NCBI RefSeq assembly: GCF_004346035.1
Contig: NZ_SLZN01000001.1
Location: forward strand, 124,001-188,000
DNA length: 64,000 nt
Source: Acidomonas methanolica
Lineage (GTDB): Bacteria; Pseudomonadota; Alphaproteobacteria; Acetobacterales; Acetobacteraceae
Reading direction: 5' to 3'
The position numbers and the translations under genes are program-made. The notes under the pieces are model-generated. The model made no database searches, was not told the DNA's origin, and was given only the letters and a program-made list of their open reading frames with translations. Positions 1-8,817 of this stretch are shown here, piece after piece; position 1 is the stretch's first letter, and each line of letters opens with the position of its first letter.

Positions 1-543
1 TGCCAGCACGAAGGGCCGTCGCGCGTGGAGAAAGGGAGGGCGGCAGGCGGAAACATCCGCATAATCGGAGGCGAAATTCGGAACGTAATGCACCTGCTCG
101 GCGGACCAGCCCTGCGCGATCATCCAGGCGACAAGCCCGCGCGTATTGCCGACCAGATGACGACAGCCGCGATAATTCGACAGATCGTAATACCCGCCCA
201 GACGCCCGACGGCCGTCCAGTTCCCTTCGGGCAGATGCCGCGCCGCACGGCTCATCCAGGCCACGACGACGTTCGGTGCGAAGCCGCGCAACGCGCGGGC
301 GAGGCGCGGGCGCGTCCTCCAATCCAGCGCGCCGCCGAAGCGGAACGTCCGCACCGGCACGCCTCCGTCACGCAACCGCTCCACCCGCCCCGCATCGCGG
401 CGGATGAAGGCCGCGACATCCACCCCGCCCGCGTGCTGCGCGCGGGTCAGACGCTCGAAGAACAGTTCCGCCCCTCCGGTCGGCGCACCCGCCATGACGT
501 GAGCGACGCGCAACGGGGTGCCGCTGTCGGAAAGAAAGGCCAT
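1..543 (-). CDS. Glycosyltransferase family 4 protein, N-terminal part (cut by window edge)
   Basis: The leftward frame from the ATG at 541-543 stays open for 181 codons to base 1, so the gene continues outside the window. The N terminus has the layout of a GT-B glycosyltransferase donor/acceptor fold: a hydrophobic first strand (RVAHVMAGAPTGGAE, about residues 12-26) with the Gly-rich GGAE turn, then a Rossmann-like region ending in RGLVAWMIAQGW and VHYVPNF, typical of family 4 just before the nucleotide-sugar domain. The catalytic C-terminal half is not visible, so substrate cannot be judged. The start lies 6 bases beyond the stop of the GT9 gene, so the two are probably co-transcribed for lipopolysaccharide or surface glycan assembly. 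Confidence 0.8.
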   Translation of the reverse strand, partial: MAFLSDSGTPLRVAHVMAGAPTGGAELFFERLTRAQHAGGVDVAAFIRRDAGRVERLRDGGVPVRTFRFGGALDWRTRPRLARALRGFAPNVVVAWMSRAARHLPEGNWTAVGRLGGYYDLSNYRGCRHLVGNTRGLVAWMIAQGWSAEQVHYVPNFASDYADVSACRPPFLHARRPFVLA

Positions 544-549
544 GCGCCT

Positions 550-1461
550 CTATCCGCCGCCCGCGGAGACTTGGCAAGCAAGCAGGGCAAGCGCCGCATC
601 GCGCACCTCGGCGACGGAAATATCCACCATCGCCCCCTCACCTTCCGCGCCGGGCGCCTGAACGAACGCCGCGCATCTCCCGGACGGAGCATATTCCGAA
701 GGTTTCGACGGGCCGAACAGCCCGAGCGTCGGGATGCCGCTCGCCGCCGCGAGATGCATCAGCCCCGAATCATTGCCGACGAACAAGGCGCATCGCCCGA
801 GCAACGCGGCGACTTCGCCTACTGGACGCCCACCCCCGAGATCATGCGCCAGCGGGAGCAACGCGATGACTTGCGCCGCCCGGCGACGTTCGTCCTCTCC
901 CGGGCCGTAGAACAGCACGGGCACGAAGCCCTCGCGCGTCAGATCCTGCGCCAGCGCGGCGAAGCTCTCGGGCGGCCAGATTTTCCCGTCCCAGTTCGCG
1001 GTCGGCGCGAGCGCGAGATAGCGCGATCCTGCGGGCAACAGTTCCACGGCGCGGCGTCGCTGCTCCACCGTGGACCAGGTGACGGGCAGAGGCCATGGCG
1101 CGATGCCAAACAAACCGGCGATATGTCCCAGACGCCTTCCCGGCCGCCGACCGCCGCGCAGGATGCGCCGCCGCTTCGCGCGGAGGAACAGGCTCACCCC
1201 CGATCCGCGCAAATCGACCGCCAGATCCCAGCGCGTGCCGATGCAGGCCCGCCAGAGCGCCAGCCAGTGCCGGTCATGCCGCTGTTTGACCAGCGGAATG
1301 ACGCGCTCCACGTGCGGGCAGGGTTCGAAGAGGCTCGCCGCCACCGGCCCGCAGACGACCGTCACGCGCGCCGTCGGATACCGGGTGATGAGGGCGTTCA
1401 GCAACCCCGTGGAAATCACGGCGTCGCCGAGGCGGTTGGCCGTGATGAAGAGAATGTTCAT
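550..1461 (-). CDS. Glycosyltransferase family 9 (heptosyltransferase-like) protein
   Basis: A 303-residue protein of the ADP-heptose:LPS heptosyltransferase family (GT9), which transfers heptose or a related sugar to the lipopolysaccharide core at the cytoplasmic face of the inner membrane. The N terminus MNILFITANRLGDAVIS carries the family's LGD motif; the C-terminal domain has LFVGNDSGLMHLAAA and PTLGLFGPSKP, the GT9 nucleotide-sugar site. Length is slightly below the usual 320-350. It starts 7 bases after the dnaQ stop, so it probably rides on the aroE-coaE-dnaQ transcript, and it is followed by another glycosyltransferase. The acceptor sugar cannot be told from sequence. Confidence 0.88.
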   Translation of the reverse strand: MNILFITANRLGDAVISTGLLNALITRYPTARVTVVCGPVAASLFEPCPHVERVIPLVKQRHDRHWLALWRACIGTRWDLAVDLRGSGVSLFLRAKRRRILRGGRRPGRRLGHIAGLFGIAPWPLPVTWSTVEQRRRAVELLPAGSRYLALAPTANWDGKIWPPESFAALAQDLTREGFVPVLFYGPGEDERRRAAQVIALLPLAHDLGGGRPVGEVAALLGRCALFVGNDSGLMHLAAASGIPTLGLFGPSKPSEYAPSGRCAAFVQAPGAEGEGAMVDISVAEVRDAALALLACQVSAGGG

Positions 1462-1468
1462 AGGGCGT

Positions 1469-2149
1469 TCAACGGAGCCAGATCGGCTCCTTCAACGTGC
1501 CGACGAAGGCCGCATGGGCGGCGTCCTCTTCGGCGGAAGGAGGCGCCATGCGACGCGGCGAGCGGTTCGGATCGCGCACATATGTCGCCACCCCGCCGCG
1601 TCCGCCGCTCTGATGCATCAGACCGAGACCGCGCTGACGCCCTCCCATCAACTCCACATAGACCTCCGCCAGCAGCTTGCAGTCCAGCAGGGCGTTATGG
1701 GTGGTGCGTGCCGATAGGTCGATCTCGAAGCGGCGGCACAAGGCGTCGAGGCTGTTGGGCAGGCCGGGAAAGCGCTTCTTGGCGATTTCGAGCGTGTCCA
1801 CCATGCGGGACGATTCGAGGGGCGGCAACCCGCATGCCGCCAGCTCGGCGTTGAGAAAGCCGAAATCAAAGCGCGCATTATGCGCGATCAGCGGATCGCC
1901 CTGAACGAAATCGAGGAAGCCTTGCGCGACCTCGGCGAATTTCGGCTGGCCGTGCAGATCCTCCCGCGTGAAGCCATGCACGCGCGTTGCCTCCGCGGGC
2001 ACGTCGCGCTCCGGGTCGACCAGCGTGTGATAATGATTCCCGGTGGGCAGATCGTCCACCAGTTCGAGGGCCGCGATCTCTATGACGCGATCGCCCGAGG
2101 CGGGATCGAGGCCTGTCGTCTCGGTGTCGAAGAGGATCGAACGTTTCAT
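1469..2149 (-). CDS. dnaQ: DNA polymerase III epsilon subunit (3'-5' proofreading exonuclease)
   Basis: DnaQ removes misincorporated bases in the Pol III core with DnaE (also in this window) and theta. All exonuclease motifs are visible in the 226-residue product: ExoI FDTETTGLDP near residue 6, ExoII HNARFDFGFLNAEL near 90, and ExoIII HNALLDCKLLAEVY near 150, giving the DEDDh set of metal ligands. The frame is open further upstream, but MKRSILFDTETTG is the family start and its ATG (2147-2149) overlaps the coaE stop (2146-2148), a classic coupled start. The C-terminal tail after about residue 170 is the likely Pol III alpha-binding segment. Confidence 0.96.
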   Translation of the reverse strand: MKRSILFDTETTGLDPASGDRVIEIAALELVDDLPTGNHYHTLVDPERDVPAEATRVHGFTREDLHGQPKFAEVAQGFLDFVQGDPLIAHNARFDFGFLNAELAACGLPPLESSRMVDTLEIAKKRFPGLPNSLDALCRRFEIDLSARTTHNALLDCKLLAEVYVELMGGRQRGLGLMHQSGGRGGVATYVRDPNRSPRRMAPPSAEEDAAHAAFVGTLKEPIWLR

Positions 2150-2739
2150 GGCAACGACTCCAGCGCGGTCTTGATGCGGATGAACTGACGGAAGGTCTCG
2201 GCACGGGACAGGCCCGTGTGAAGAACGAAATCGGCGCGGCGGCGGCGTTCGTTCTCCGCCATCTGCCGGGCGAGCAGGGCCCGCGCCTGACCGAGATCGA
2301 CGGAACGGCGACGCATGACGCGCCGGATGCGCAAGCTTTCTGGTGCCGTGACGACGAGCACGCGGTCGCATTCCCTCTCGGCCCCCGTCTCGAAGAGGAG
2401 GGGAATCTCGAACACGCACCAGCGATGCCCCCGCGCCCGAGCATGCCGCACGAAGTGCTCGCGCTCCTGTCGCACCAGCGGGTGAATGACTCCTTCCAGC
2501 GTCCGCATCGCCTCCGGGTCGTGGATCACCGCCGCGCGCAGTTTCGCGCGATTCACGGCCCCGTCCACGACCACGCCGGGCCAGAGCCGCGCGATCGGCG
2601 CGATCGCCGCGCCGCCGCGCGACTGGAGGCGATGAACGCAGGCATCGGCGTCGAAGACCGGCCAGCCCGTCGCCCGGAACAGGGTTGCGACATAGGTCTT
2701 GCCCGCCCCCATGCCCCCCGTGAGACCAAGAATACGCAC
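2146..2739 (-). CDS. coaE: Dephospho-CoA kinase
   Basis: CoaE phosphorylates the 3'-hydroxyl of dephospho-CoA, the last step of coenzyme A synthesis, in the cytoplasm. The 197-residue protein starts MRILGLTGGMGAGKTYVA with the P-loop GGMGAGKT, then FDADACVHRL (the DAD substrate motif) and the lid/CoA region FEIPLLFETGAE around residue 112, followed by VVTAPESLRIRRVMRR. Length is normal. It sits between aroE and dnaQ, a conserved order in Alphaproteobacteria; its stop overlaps the dnaQ start, while the gap to aroE is 18 bases, so all three are likely one operon. Confidence 0.96.
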   Translation of the reverse strand: MRILGLTGGMGAGKTYVATLFRATGWPVFDADACVHRLQSRGGAAIAPIARLWPGVVVDGAVNRAKLRAAVIHDPEAMRTLEGVIHPLVRQEREHFVRHARARGHRWCVFEIPLLFETGAERECDRVLVVTAPESLRIRRVMRRRSVDLGQARALLARQMAENERRRRADFVLHTGLSRAETFRQFIRIKTALESLP

Positions 2740-2757
2740 GTTTTCAGCCCGGACCCT

Positions 2758-3606
2758 TCAGTCTGGCGTCGCGAGCAGAAGCGCGCGGGTTTCCGCATCC
2801 GCCTCGGGCCAGACGCCGAACCAGGAGGCGAATCCCGCCCGCGCCTGCTGGATCAGCATGCCCAGCCCGTCGACCGTCGTCAGGCCGCGTGTTTCAGCCG
2901 CCGCGAGCAGCGGCGTGCGCAACGGGTTATAGACGATATCGGCGACGGCCAGCGCCGACGGCGCGCGCTCCAGACATTCCGCCCAATATCCGGCCTCGTC
3001 CGGCCCCTCGGCGCCGTTCAGCCCGAGCGACGTCGCGTTCACCAGCAGGTCGCAGCCCTCCAGCCGCGCCGGCCACGCGTCCCAGCGGACGGCCTCCCCG
3101 CCGCACAAGGCGCGCGTCAGCACCTCGGCGCGAGTGGCCGTCCTGTTGGCGATCAGGACCTCGCCCCCCGCATCCAGTAGAGCCGCCGCGATGGCGCGCG
3201 CCGCGCCGCCCGCCCCCAGCACCAGGGCGCGCCGCACCGTTTCGATCCCACGGGCGCGCAGATCCGCGATGAAGCCGGTACCATCCGTGCAGTCGCCCGT
3301 CATCGAGCCATCGGGCTCGAACCGGATCGTGTTCACCGCTCCGGCGCGCTGGGCGACATGCGTGCGGCGCGTGACCAGCCCGAATGCATCCTCCTTGTGC
3401 GGAATGGTGACGTTGACGCCTTCGAATCCGGCCGCCGCCAGCCCGGCCAGGGCGGTCGCGAGCGCGCCCGGCCTGACGGGAAGCGGCACATACGCCCCGT
3501 TCACCCCATGGCGGGCGCACCAGTGATTATGCAGGAGAGGCGAGCGCGAATGGGTCACGGGCCAGCCGATCACCCCGGCGAGACGGGTCGTGCCGCTGAT
3601 CGTCAT
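2758..3606 (-). CDS. aroE: Shikimate dehydrogenase
   Basis: AroE reduces 3-dehydroshikimate to shikimate with NADPH in aromatic amino acid synthesis. Visible motifs are GVIGWPVTHSRSPLLHN (shikimate binding), NVTIPHKEDA with the catalytic lysine, VLGAGGAARAI (NADP-binding glycine loop, about residue 130), NRTATRAE just after it, and VNATSLGLNG. The start MTISGTTRLAG gives 282 residues, the family size, and its ATG overlaps the stop of the upstream amidohydrolase gene (3603-3605) as ATGA; a longer in-frame start upstream is unlikely. With pheA elsewhere in the window it covers part of the aromatic pathway. Confidence 0.96.
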   Translation of the reverse strand: MTISGTTRLAGVIGWPVTHSRSPLLHNHWCARHGVNGAYVPLPVRPGALATALAGLAAAGFEGVNVTIPHKEDAFGLVTRRTHVAQRAGAVNTIRFEPDGSMTGDCTDGTGFIADLRARGIETVRRALVLGAGGAARAIAAALLDAGGEVLIANRTATRAEVLTRALCGGEAVRWDAWPARLEGCDLLVNATSLGLNGAEGPDEAGYWAECLERAPSALAVADIVYNPLRTPLLAAAETRGLTTVDGLGMLIQQARAGFASWFGVWPEADAETRALLLATPD

Positions 3607-4382
3607 GCCGGTTGCGTCTCCTCTTCCAGCCGTTTCCAATAAAGCGGCAACAGCCGGGCCAGACGGACCGCCCATGCGTCCTGCCCTCCCCGGCCGGCGA
3701 TCAGATCCTGCCGGATTTCGAGTTCCAGATACGGTAGCCCCGCCGCCTCGGCATGGCGCGGAACAGTGTAGTCCGAGGTCGTGGTCAGGACATAGGGCTC
3801 GTTGTCGCCGACGCAGAGATCGCCGTCCGCGCGCAGCAGATCGAGCATGATCCGGGCCGAAACGGTGTCACGGTGATGCAGCACGCCGACATGCCACGGC
3901 CGGTCCGCACCGCCCATGCGCGGGGTGAAGCTGTGCAGCGCGATCAACGCCGTCGGCTGCCCGTCCGTCTTGCGCCGCGCCAGCTCCGCCGCGATCCTGT
4001 CGTGATAGGGATGCAGGATTTCCATCTCCCGCGACGCCCTGCACAGCACGCTCGCCGTCTGGTTCGCGGGCACGGCCGTCCCGTCCGAAACGGGGGTCAG
4101 CGAGGTCGGATGGCCGGGCGAGCGATTACAGTCGATCACCAGCCGGGAATAGACCTGCTCGATCAGCGTGGCGCCCAGCCGCTCATGCAGCGCGCGCCCG
4201 ACGCCCTGGATGCCGATATCCCATGCGATATGCCGTTCCCAATCCTCGGGCGAGACGCCCAGATCGCCCAGACGCTTCGGACTCTGCCGTCCCGCATGGT
4301 CGGCGACCAGCAGAAAGGGCGACGGACGGACCGCCGCATGGACGATGTAAGGCGGCGGATCGTCCTCCGACAGCAGCGCCAT
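3603..4382 (-). CDS. N-formylglutamate amidohydrolase family protein (HutG-like)
   Basis: The 259-residue product belongs to the N-formylglutamate amidohydrolase family, which releases formate from N-formylglutamate in histidine degradation, although many members outside hut operons are of unknown substrate. Visible landmarks are LLVADHAGRQSPKRLG near residue 27, DIGIQGVGRAL, VIDCNRSPG with the Asn-Arg pair, LIALHSFTPRMGG and YLELEIRQDLI near the end. Start ATG at 4380-4382 follows the TlpA-like stop by 2 bases, and its own stop overlaps the aroE start, so the genes are translationally coupled. No hut genes lie nearby, so the role in histidine catabolism is not supported by context. Confidence 0.85.
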   Translation of the reverse strand: MALLSEDDPPPYIVHAAVRPSPFLLVADHAGRQSPKRLGDLGVSPEDWERHIAWDIGIQGVGRALHERLGATLIEQVYSRLVIDCNRSPGHPTSLTPVSDGTAVPANQTASVLCRASREMEILHPYHDRIAAELARRKTDGQPTALIALHSFTPRMGGADRPWHVGVLHHRDTVSARIMLDLLRADGDLCVGDNEPYVLTTTSDYTVPRHAEAAGLPYLELEIRQDLIAGRGGQDAWAVRLARLLPLYWKRLEEETQPA

Positions 4383-4384
4383 GG

Positions 4385-4993
4385 TCACGTTCCCCGCGCC
4401 AGCGCCGCCAGCGCCGCCAGCGTCGAGGATGCGTCCGCCGCGTTCCAGGCGATCGCGCCGTTCGCCTCCCCTATGAGCCGCCCCGACGCATCCAGCAGGA
4501 GCGTGTCGGGCAGGCCCATCTCCACATCGCCATAGGCTTTCTGCACCGCGCCCGCCTCCGCCGTCAGAACGGGCAGCGCCGCAATGCCGTGCGCCTTGTA
4601 AAAGGCGGCGACGCTTGCGGGCGTGCCGCTCGCCAGCGCAACCGGGAGGATCGTCACAACGTCCTTGTGCCGCGCATAAAACGCATCGAGTTCCGGCAGT
4701 TCGCGCAGGCAGGGACCGCACCAAATCGCCCAGCAATGCAGGATCACCTTCCTGCCCCGGAAACGGGAAAGCGGAATCGCCGCGCCGTTCCCGTCTGTCA
4801 TGGTGAAATCGAAGAGGGGATGATGGTCGGAGGGTTTGCCGAGCGCCCCGAGCGCGGTCAGGGGATGTCCGTCGCTCCCGGTCGCCGGTCCCGGCTCCGC
4901 AAGCGCGGAATTGCGTAGTGCCGCCCCGGCCGCTAGGCTCGCACCCGTCGCGCCCGCGAGGAACCGGCGACGTTTCAGCAGCGCACTTGTCAT
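4385..4993 (-). CDS. TlpA/ResA-like thiol-disulfide protein with Tat signal
   Basis: A 202-residue periplasmic thioredoxin-fold protein. The N terminus has a twin-arginine signal, KRRRFLAG followed by a small-residue hydrophobic stretch, and probable cleavage near ALAEP around residue 33. The mature part has the TlpA/AhpC-TSA core: [19 protein letters not shown] with the active site CGPC near residue 94, then the long insertion [14 protein letters not shown] and [14 protein letters not shown] with the cis-proline region. Such proteins reduce or oxidise cysteines of c-type cytochrome partners or other exported proteins; the partner is unknown. The ATG at 4991-4993 faces the argH start, and the gene heads the leftward aroE-coaE-dnaQ run. 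Confidence 0.87.
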   Translation of the reverse strand: MTSALLKRRRFLAGATGASLAAGAALRNSALAEPGPATGSDGHPLTALGALGKPSDHHPLFDFTMTDGNGAAIPLSRFRGRKVILHCWAIWCGPCLRELPELDAFYARHKDVVTILPVALASGTPASVAAFYKAHGIAALPVLTAEAGAVQKAYGDVEMGLPDTLLLDASGRLIGEANGAIAWNAADASSTLAALAALARGT

Positions 4994-6428
4994 GCAAGGC
5001 ATCTCCGTGGAACCAGACGTGAACGAGACTAATTCCCGCCTCGCCAATCCGCAATGGGGCGGTCGCTTCGCCACCGGCCCGGCGGCGGTCATGGGGGAGA
5101 TCAACGCCTCCATCGGTTTCGACAAGCGCCTGTGGCGGCAGGATATTCGAGGGTCTCTCGCCCATGCGGCGATGCTGGCGAAGGTCGGCCTGCTGACGAC
5201 GGAGGAAGAGGCCCAAATCCGCGAGGGGCTGCTGACGATCGCCGATGAGATCGAGGCGGGCAGCTTTGCCTTTTCGACGGCTCTCGAAGACATCCATATG
5301 AATATCGAAGCGCGGCTGTCCGAACGCATCGGCGAGGCGGGCAAGCGGCTGCACACCGCCCGCTCGCGCAACGATCAGGTGGCGACGGATTTCCGCCTCT
5401 GGGTACGCGACGCGATCGACGGGCTGGACGGGCAGATCGCAACCCTGATGACGTCGCTCGCCACGCGGGCGCTGGAGTTCCACGCCCTGCCCATGCCGGG
5501 CTTCACCCATCTCCAGGTCGCCCAGCCCGTCACGTTCGGCCATCACCTTCTCGCCTATGTCGAGATGCTGGCCCGTGATCGCGGGCGGCTCGCGGATGCG
5601 CGGGCGCGGCTGAACGAATGCCCGCTCGGCTCGGCGGCGCTGGCGGGTACGTCCTTCCCGATCGACCGGCGCTTCACCGCGGCGCAGCTCGGCTTCGACC
5701 GTCCGACGGCCAATTCGCTCGACGCGGTCTCCGACCGCGATTTCGCACTGGAATATCTCTCGGCGCTCTCGCTGCTCGGGATGCATCTTTCGCGGCTGTC
5801 CGAGGAAATCGTCATCTGGTGTTCCTCGCCCTATAATTTCATCCGGCTTTCCGACGCCTTCACCACCGGCTCCTCCATCATGCCGCAGAAGCGCAATCCG
5901 GACGCCGCCGAACTCGTGCGGGCCAAGATCGGGCGCATCGGCGGCGATTTCATCGGATTGCTGATGGTCATGAAGGGACTGCCTCTGGCCTATGCGAAGG
6001 ACACGCAGGAGGACAAGGAGCCGGTCTTCGACGCCACGGAGGCCGCCACCCTCTCCCTCGCGGCGATGGACGGCATGGTGCGCGACCTGACGCCGCACGC
6101 CGCGCGGATGCGGGAGATGGCGGGAGCCGGTTTCGCCACGGCAACCGACCTCGCCGACTGGCTGGTGCGCGTGCTGCGCCTGCCCTTCCGCACGGCGCAT
6201 CATGTGACGGGACGGCTGGTGGGCATGGCAGAGGCGAAAGGCTGCGATCTCGGCGAACTCACGCTGGAGGAGATGCGGTCCGTCGAGCCGGGAATCGACG
6301 CCAGCGTGTTCGACGTGCTGACCGTCGAGGCGTCGCTGGCCTCCCGCACGAGCGAAGGGGGCACCGCGCCCGAGGCAGTCCGCCGGGCGGCGACGCTCTG
6401 GCTGCATGCGCTGGAGGGAATCGCGTGA
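4992..6428 (+). CDS. argH: Argininosuccinate lyase
   Basis: ArgH splits argininosuccinate into arginine and fumarate, the last step of arginine synthesis. The product has the fumarase/aspartase superfamily signature [12 protein letters not shown] near residue 297, plus [16 protein letters not shown] and the N-terminal NPQWGGRF. From ATG 4992 it is 478 residues; GTG codons at 5007 and 5019 are in frame and would give 473 or 469, also normal, so the exact start is open. If 4992 is used, its ATG and the ATG of the divergent TlpA-like gene share the palindrome CATG. The stop overlaps the start of the downstream lipoprotein gene (TGATG). Confidence 0.96.
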   Translation: MQGISVEPDVNETNSRLANPQWGGRFATGPAAVMGEINASIGFDKRLWRQDIRGSLAHAAMLAKVGLLTTEEEAQIREGLLTIADEIEAGSFAFSTALEDIHMNIEARLSERIGEAGKRLHTARSRNDQVATDFRLWVRDAIDGLDGQIATLMTSLATRALEFHALPMPGFTHLQVAQPVTFGHHLLAYVEMLARDRGRLADARARLNECPLGSAALAGTSFPIDRRFTAAQLGFDRPTANSLDAVSDRDFALEYLSALSLLGMHLSRLSEEIVIWCSSPYNFIRLSDAFTTGSSIMPQKRNPDAAELVRAKIGRIGGDFIGLLMVMKGLPLAYAKDTQEDKEPVFDATEAATLSLAAMDGMVRDLTPHAARMREMAGAGFATATDLADWLVRVLRLPFRTAHHVTGRLVGMAEAKGCDLGELTLEEMRSVEPGIDASVFDVLTVEASLASRTSEGGTAPEAVRRAATLWLHALEGIA

Positions 6429-6571
6429 TGCGGTGGCGCGCGGCGTTCAGCCTGACTCTCTGCCTGACTCTGGCGGGTCTCTCCCTGGCCGGATGCGGCA
6501 AGAAGGGTGCACCCCATGCGCCCGGCCCGGCCAGCGCCATCACCTATCCGCGCGTCTATCCCTCGGAATAG
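6428..6571 (+). CDS. lptM: Small LptM/YifL-type lipoprotein
   Basis: A 47-residue lipoprotein whose ATG overlaps the argH stop. The sequence is a short hydrophobic signal with lipobox LAGC (Cys23), followed at once by GKKGAPHAPGP, the short Gly-Lys-Lys-Gly-Pro-rich tail of the LptM (YifL) family. LptM is known in Enterobacteria to help LptD oxidative assembly in the outer membrane, and in Proteobacteria this kind of gene commonly follows argH, as here. The last 16 bases overlap the end of gluQRS on the other strand. Assignment rests on size, lipobox, GKKG motif and context. Confidence 0.82.
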   Translation: MRWRAAFSLTLCLTLAGLSLAGCGKKGAPHAPGPASAITYPRVYPSE

Positions 6572-7404
6572 GACGCGGCCTCCAGAGCCGCCCGGGCGCG
6601 GTCCAGCACCGATGCCGCACTCTCTCCCCGCGCACGGGCGTCGCGCACGGACGCAGCCCCTTCGCTTTTGGAGAGTTTTTTGCCGTCCACTCCGATGAGG
6701 AGCGGGTGATGGGCATAAAGTGGCGCACGATACCCCAGAAGCGCCTGAAGAACGCGATGGACGGCGGTGACGTCGAACAGATCGCGGCCACGCGTGACGA
6801 TATCGATGTTCTGGATCGCATCGTCATGTGCCACACAGAGGTGATAGGACACGCCGCTCTCTTTCCGCCCCAGCACCACATCGCCGAAATCCGCCGCGCG
6901 ACGTTCGACCCGGTGTGTCGAACCGTCCGGCCGGATTTCCGTCCAGCCCGGCTCGCCGCCGATGACGTCCAGAGCGCGCGCCATGTCCAGCCGCCAGGCC
7001 GGCGTGTCCCTCGTCCGCAACGAACGATTCCGGCAGGTGCCGGGGTAAAGAAGCCCGCCATCGGGCGCGATGCCAGGTGACGCGGCGGCGATCTCCTGCC
7101 GCGTGCAGGTGCAGGGATAGACGAGTCCGCGCTCGCGCAGCCCGGCGAGAACGGCGCGATAGGCCGGAAGATGCTCCGATTGCCGACGGGGCGGCGCCTC
7201 CGGACGCAGTCCGAGCCAGTCGAGATCCTCGATCAGCGCCGCGTCATAGCGCGGCAGGCAGCGTCGGGAATCGATATCCTCGATCCGCAAAAGAAAGCCG
7301 TCTCGCCCGGCCATGTCCCGCGCGTGAAGGGCGGAGACCACATGCCCGAGATGGAGATAGCCGGTCGGACTCGGCGCGAAACGGGTGCGCGGATCTGTCA
7401 TCAT
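6556..7404 (-). CDS. gluQRS: Glutamyl-Q tRNA(Asp) synthetase
   Basis: A 282-residue paralogue of the glutamyl-tRNA synthetase catalytic domain, without an anticodon-binding domain. It attaches glutamate to the queuosine base of tRNA(Asp). The class I signatures are present: TRFAPSPTGYLHLGH (HIGH-like) at the N terminus and KKLSKSEG (KMSKS) near residue 240; CTCTRQEIA around residue 100 holds likely zinc-ligand cysteines. Two adjacent ATGs (MMTDP) leave the start uncertain by one codon. It is convergent with and overlaps lptM by 16 bases. Confidence 0.93.
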   Translation of the reverse strand: MMTDPRTRFAPSPTGYLHLGHVVSALHARDMAGRDGFLLRIEDIDSRRCLPRYDAALIEDLDWLGLRPEAPPRRQSEHLPAYRAVLAGLRERGLVYPCTCTRQEIAAASPGIAPDGGLLYPGTCRNRSLRTRDTPAWRLDMARALDVIGGEPGWTEIRPDGSTHRVERRAADFGDVVLGRKESGVSYHLCVAHDDAIQNIDIVTRGRDLFDVTAVHRVLQALLGYRAPLYAHHPLLIGVDGKKLSKSEGAASVRDARARGESAASVLDRARAALEAASYSEG

Positions 7405-7543
7405 TCCTCCGCTTGCAGCCTGGTGGGAATCCTGAAATAGTCTGGGCGAGGAACGGATTGCACGGGGCCGACAGGCATTCGTTTTAACGGCGCGATTGCT
7501 GGCGGTTTAACGGGCAACCTTCGATGAGGAGGGGAGCCTCTTG

Positions 7544-8110
7544 ATGCTCGATGAGTCCCGGCACTTTCCCGCTCTTGTGTTGAATGCCGATTTTCGTCCC
7601 CTTTCCTATTTCCCGCTTTCATTATGGTCCTGGCAGGAAGCCGTAAAGGCCGTGTTTCTCGATCGTGTGACGGTCCTGAGCGAATATGAGGACGTGCAGG
7701 TCCGCTCTCCCAGCTTGAGCATGAATCTGCCCAGCGTGATCGCCCTCAAGGATTTCGTGCAGACCACGCGGCGTCCCGCCTTCACGCGCTTCAACGTGTT
7801 CCTGCGGGACAATTTCTCCTGCCAGTATTGCAATGACCGGCTTCCGACCCACGATCTGACCTTCGATCACGTCATCCCCCGCGCGCGGGGCGGCCGGACG
7901 AGCTGGGAAAACGTCGTGACGGCATGCAGTCCCTGCAACCTGCTCAAGGGCTCGAAACTCCCTGCGGAGATCGGCATGTTTCCCCGGAGACGGCCGATTC
8001 AGCCGACGACTCGGCGGCTTCAGGAAAACGGCCGGGCCTTCCCCCCGAACTATCTGCATGAAAGCTGGCGCGACTATCTGTACTGGGATACTGAACTCGA
8101 ACACGGCTAA
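7544..8110 (+). CDS. HNH endonuclease family protein
   Basis: A 188-residue protein with a central HNH domain: CQYCNDRLP, then DLTFDHVIPRARGG (the Asp-His pair) and WENVVTACSPCNLLKGSK (Asn and the second CxxC), which form a beta-beta-alpha metal site. The N-terminal 85 residues (VLNADFRPLSYFPLSLWSW) are conserved in stand-alone HNH proteins found in many Alphaproteobacteria and Cyanobacteria, whose role is unproven. A strong AGGAGG at 7527-7532 precedes; a TTG at 7541 is an alternative start with closer spacing. The preceding 139 bases, 7405-7543, hold a repeated TTTAACGG (7483 and 7506). No restriction or toxin partner is adjacent, so a housekeeping DNA-processing role is as likely as defence. 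Confidence 0.88.
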   Translation: MLDESRHFPALVLNADFRPLSYFPLSLWSWQEAVKAVFLDRVTVLSEYEDVQVRSPSLSMNLPSVIALKDFVQTTRRPAFTRFNVFLRDNFSCQYCNDRLPTHDLTFDHVIPRARGGRTSWENVVTACSPCNLLKGSKLPAEIGMFPRRRPIQPTTRRLQENGRAFPPNYLHESWRDYLYWDTELEHG

Positions 8111-8295
8111 GCATCGTCTGGCCGCCGGGAGGCTCCGTCATCTCACCTTTCGCGCCGTTTCATCCGCTTATGGGCGAAATGACCTTTCTGCAACTTCTCG
8201 TTCGATTCGACGTTCCGTTCGGACCGGCCGCTCTCGCGGACCAGTCACGCGGAATGTCGCGTTCGCTTTCTCAACGACAGATCAGGAGTCACGTC

Positions 8296-8718
8296 ATGCT
8301 TCGCCGCTTTCCTCTTCTCGCGTCCCTGTCCGTTCTCGCATTCGGGGCCGGGGCGGTCGATGCACATGCGGAAATCGTCAGGCTCCATGGTCGTTTCGTG
8401 GCTGAACACGGGGCCACGGAGGTCGTCAAGGGCGGCGTGAAGGCAACGCTGGACACGTCCTCGGACACGCTGAAATACCGCATCCATTATTCCGGCCTCA
8501 GCGGCGCCGTGATGGTGGCACATTTGCACGGTCCGGCCGATGAGGGGCAGGACGCGGGCGTTCTGGTGCCCATTCCCGGTCCCTATGTCGGGCATCTCAA
8601 AGGAACGCTCACCCTGACGCCGGATCAGGTGAAGGACGTTCTCGACGGCAAGACCTATGTGAATCTCCATACCGCGGAACACAAGGACGGCGAGGCGCGC
8701 GCGCAACTCGTTCATTGA
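8296..8718 (+). CDS. Exported CHRD-domain protein
   Basis: A 140-residue secreted protein. Residues 1-25 form a Sec signal peptide ending AVDAHA; the rest is a single CHRD domain, the beta-rich fold first named from chordin, with landmarks LHGRFVAEHG, YRIHYSGLSGAVMVAHLHG near residue 65 and YVNLHTAEHKDGEARAQL at the C terminus. CHRD domains in bacteria are periplasmic or extracellular and have no settled function. CAGGAG at 8283-8288 supports the ATG at 8296. It stands alone, between the HNH gene and the lipid hydroxylase; the flanking gaps (8111-8295, 8719-8817) show no clear gene. Confidence 0.85.
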   Translation: MLRRFPLLASLSVLAFGAGAVDAHAEIVRLHGRFVAEHGATEVVKGGVKATLDTSSDTLKYRIHYSGLSGAVMVAHLHGPADEGQDAGVLVPIPGPYVGHLKGTLTLTPDQVKDVLDGKTYVNLHTAEHKDGEARAQLVH

Positions 8719-8817
8719 ACTGTGTCGCCAGGGTCCTCCTCCTGATTTTTTTCACAATGTGACCCGGCCGGCCATATTTGCCATCCGCATGCCACGCTAC
8801 TATCGGAACGTCCTCAT

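Noticed and set aside
2150-2419. Extended N terminus of dnaQ upstream of MKRSILFDTETTG
   Set aside because: It overlaps coaE in full, is Arg/Pro/Ser-rich, and the exonuclease family starts directly before FDTETTG; the ATGA overlap supports the shorter form.
4393-6407. Very long open frames opposite argH, parC, mfd, recG and ppk1
   Set aside because: High GC makes long antisense frames common; these are rich in Arg, Ala, Pro and Gly, carry no domains and lie fully opposite well-supported genes.
7483-7513. Two TTTAACGG copies before the HNH gene as a CtrA site
   Set aside because: The TTAA cores are separated by 19 bases, not 7, so it does not fit the consensus; likely chance.
7544-8110. HNH protein as part of a defence or toxin system
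   Set aside because: No methylase, restriction subunit, immunity gene or mobile border is adjacent; the family occurs as a lone chromosomal gene.
8200-8230. GTTC repeats before the CHRD gene as an alphaproteobacterial LexA box
   Set aside because: Spacing is 8 bases rather than the GTTC-N7-GTTC form, and the gene has no SOS link.
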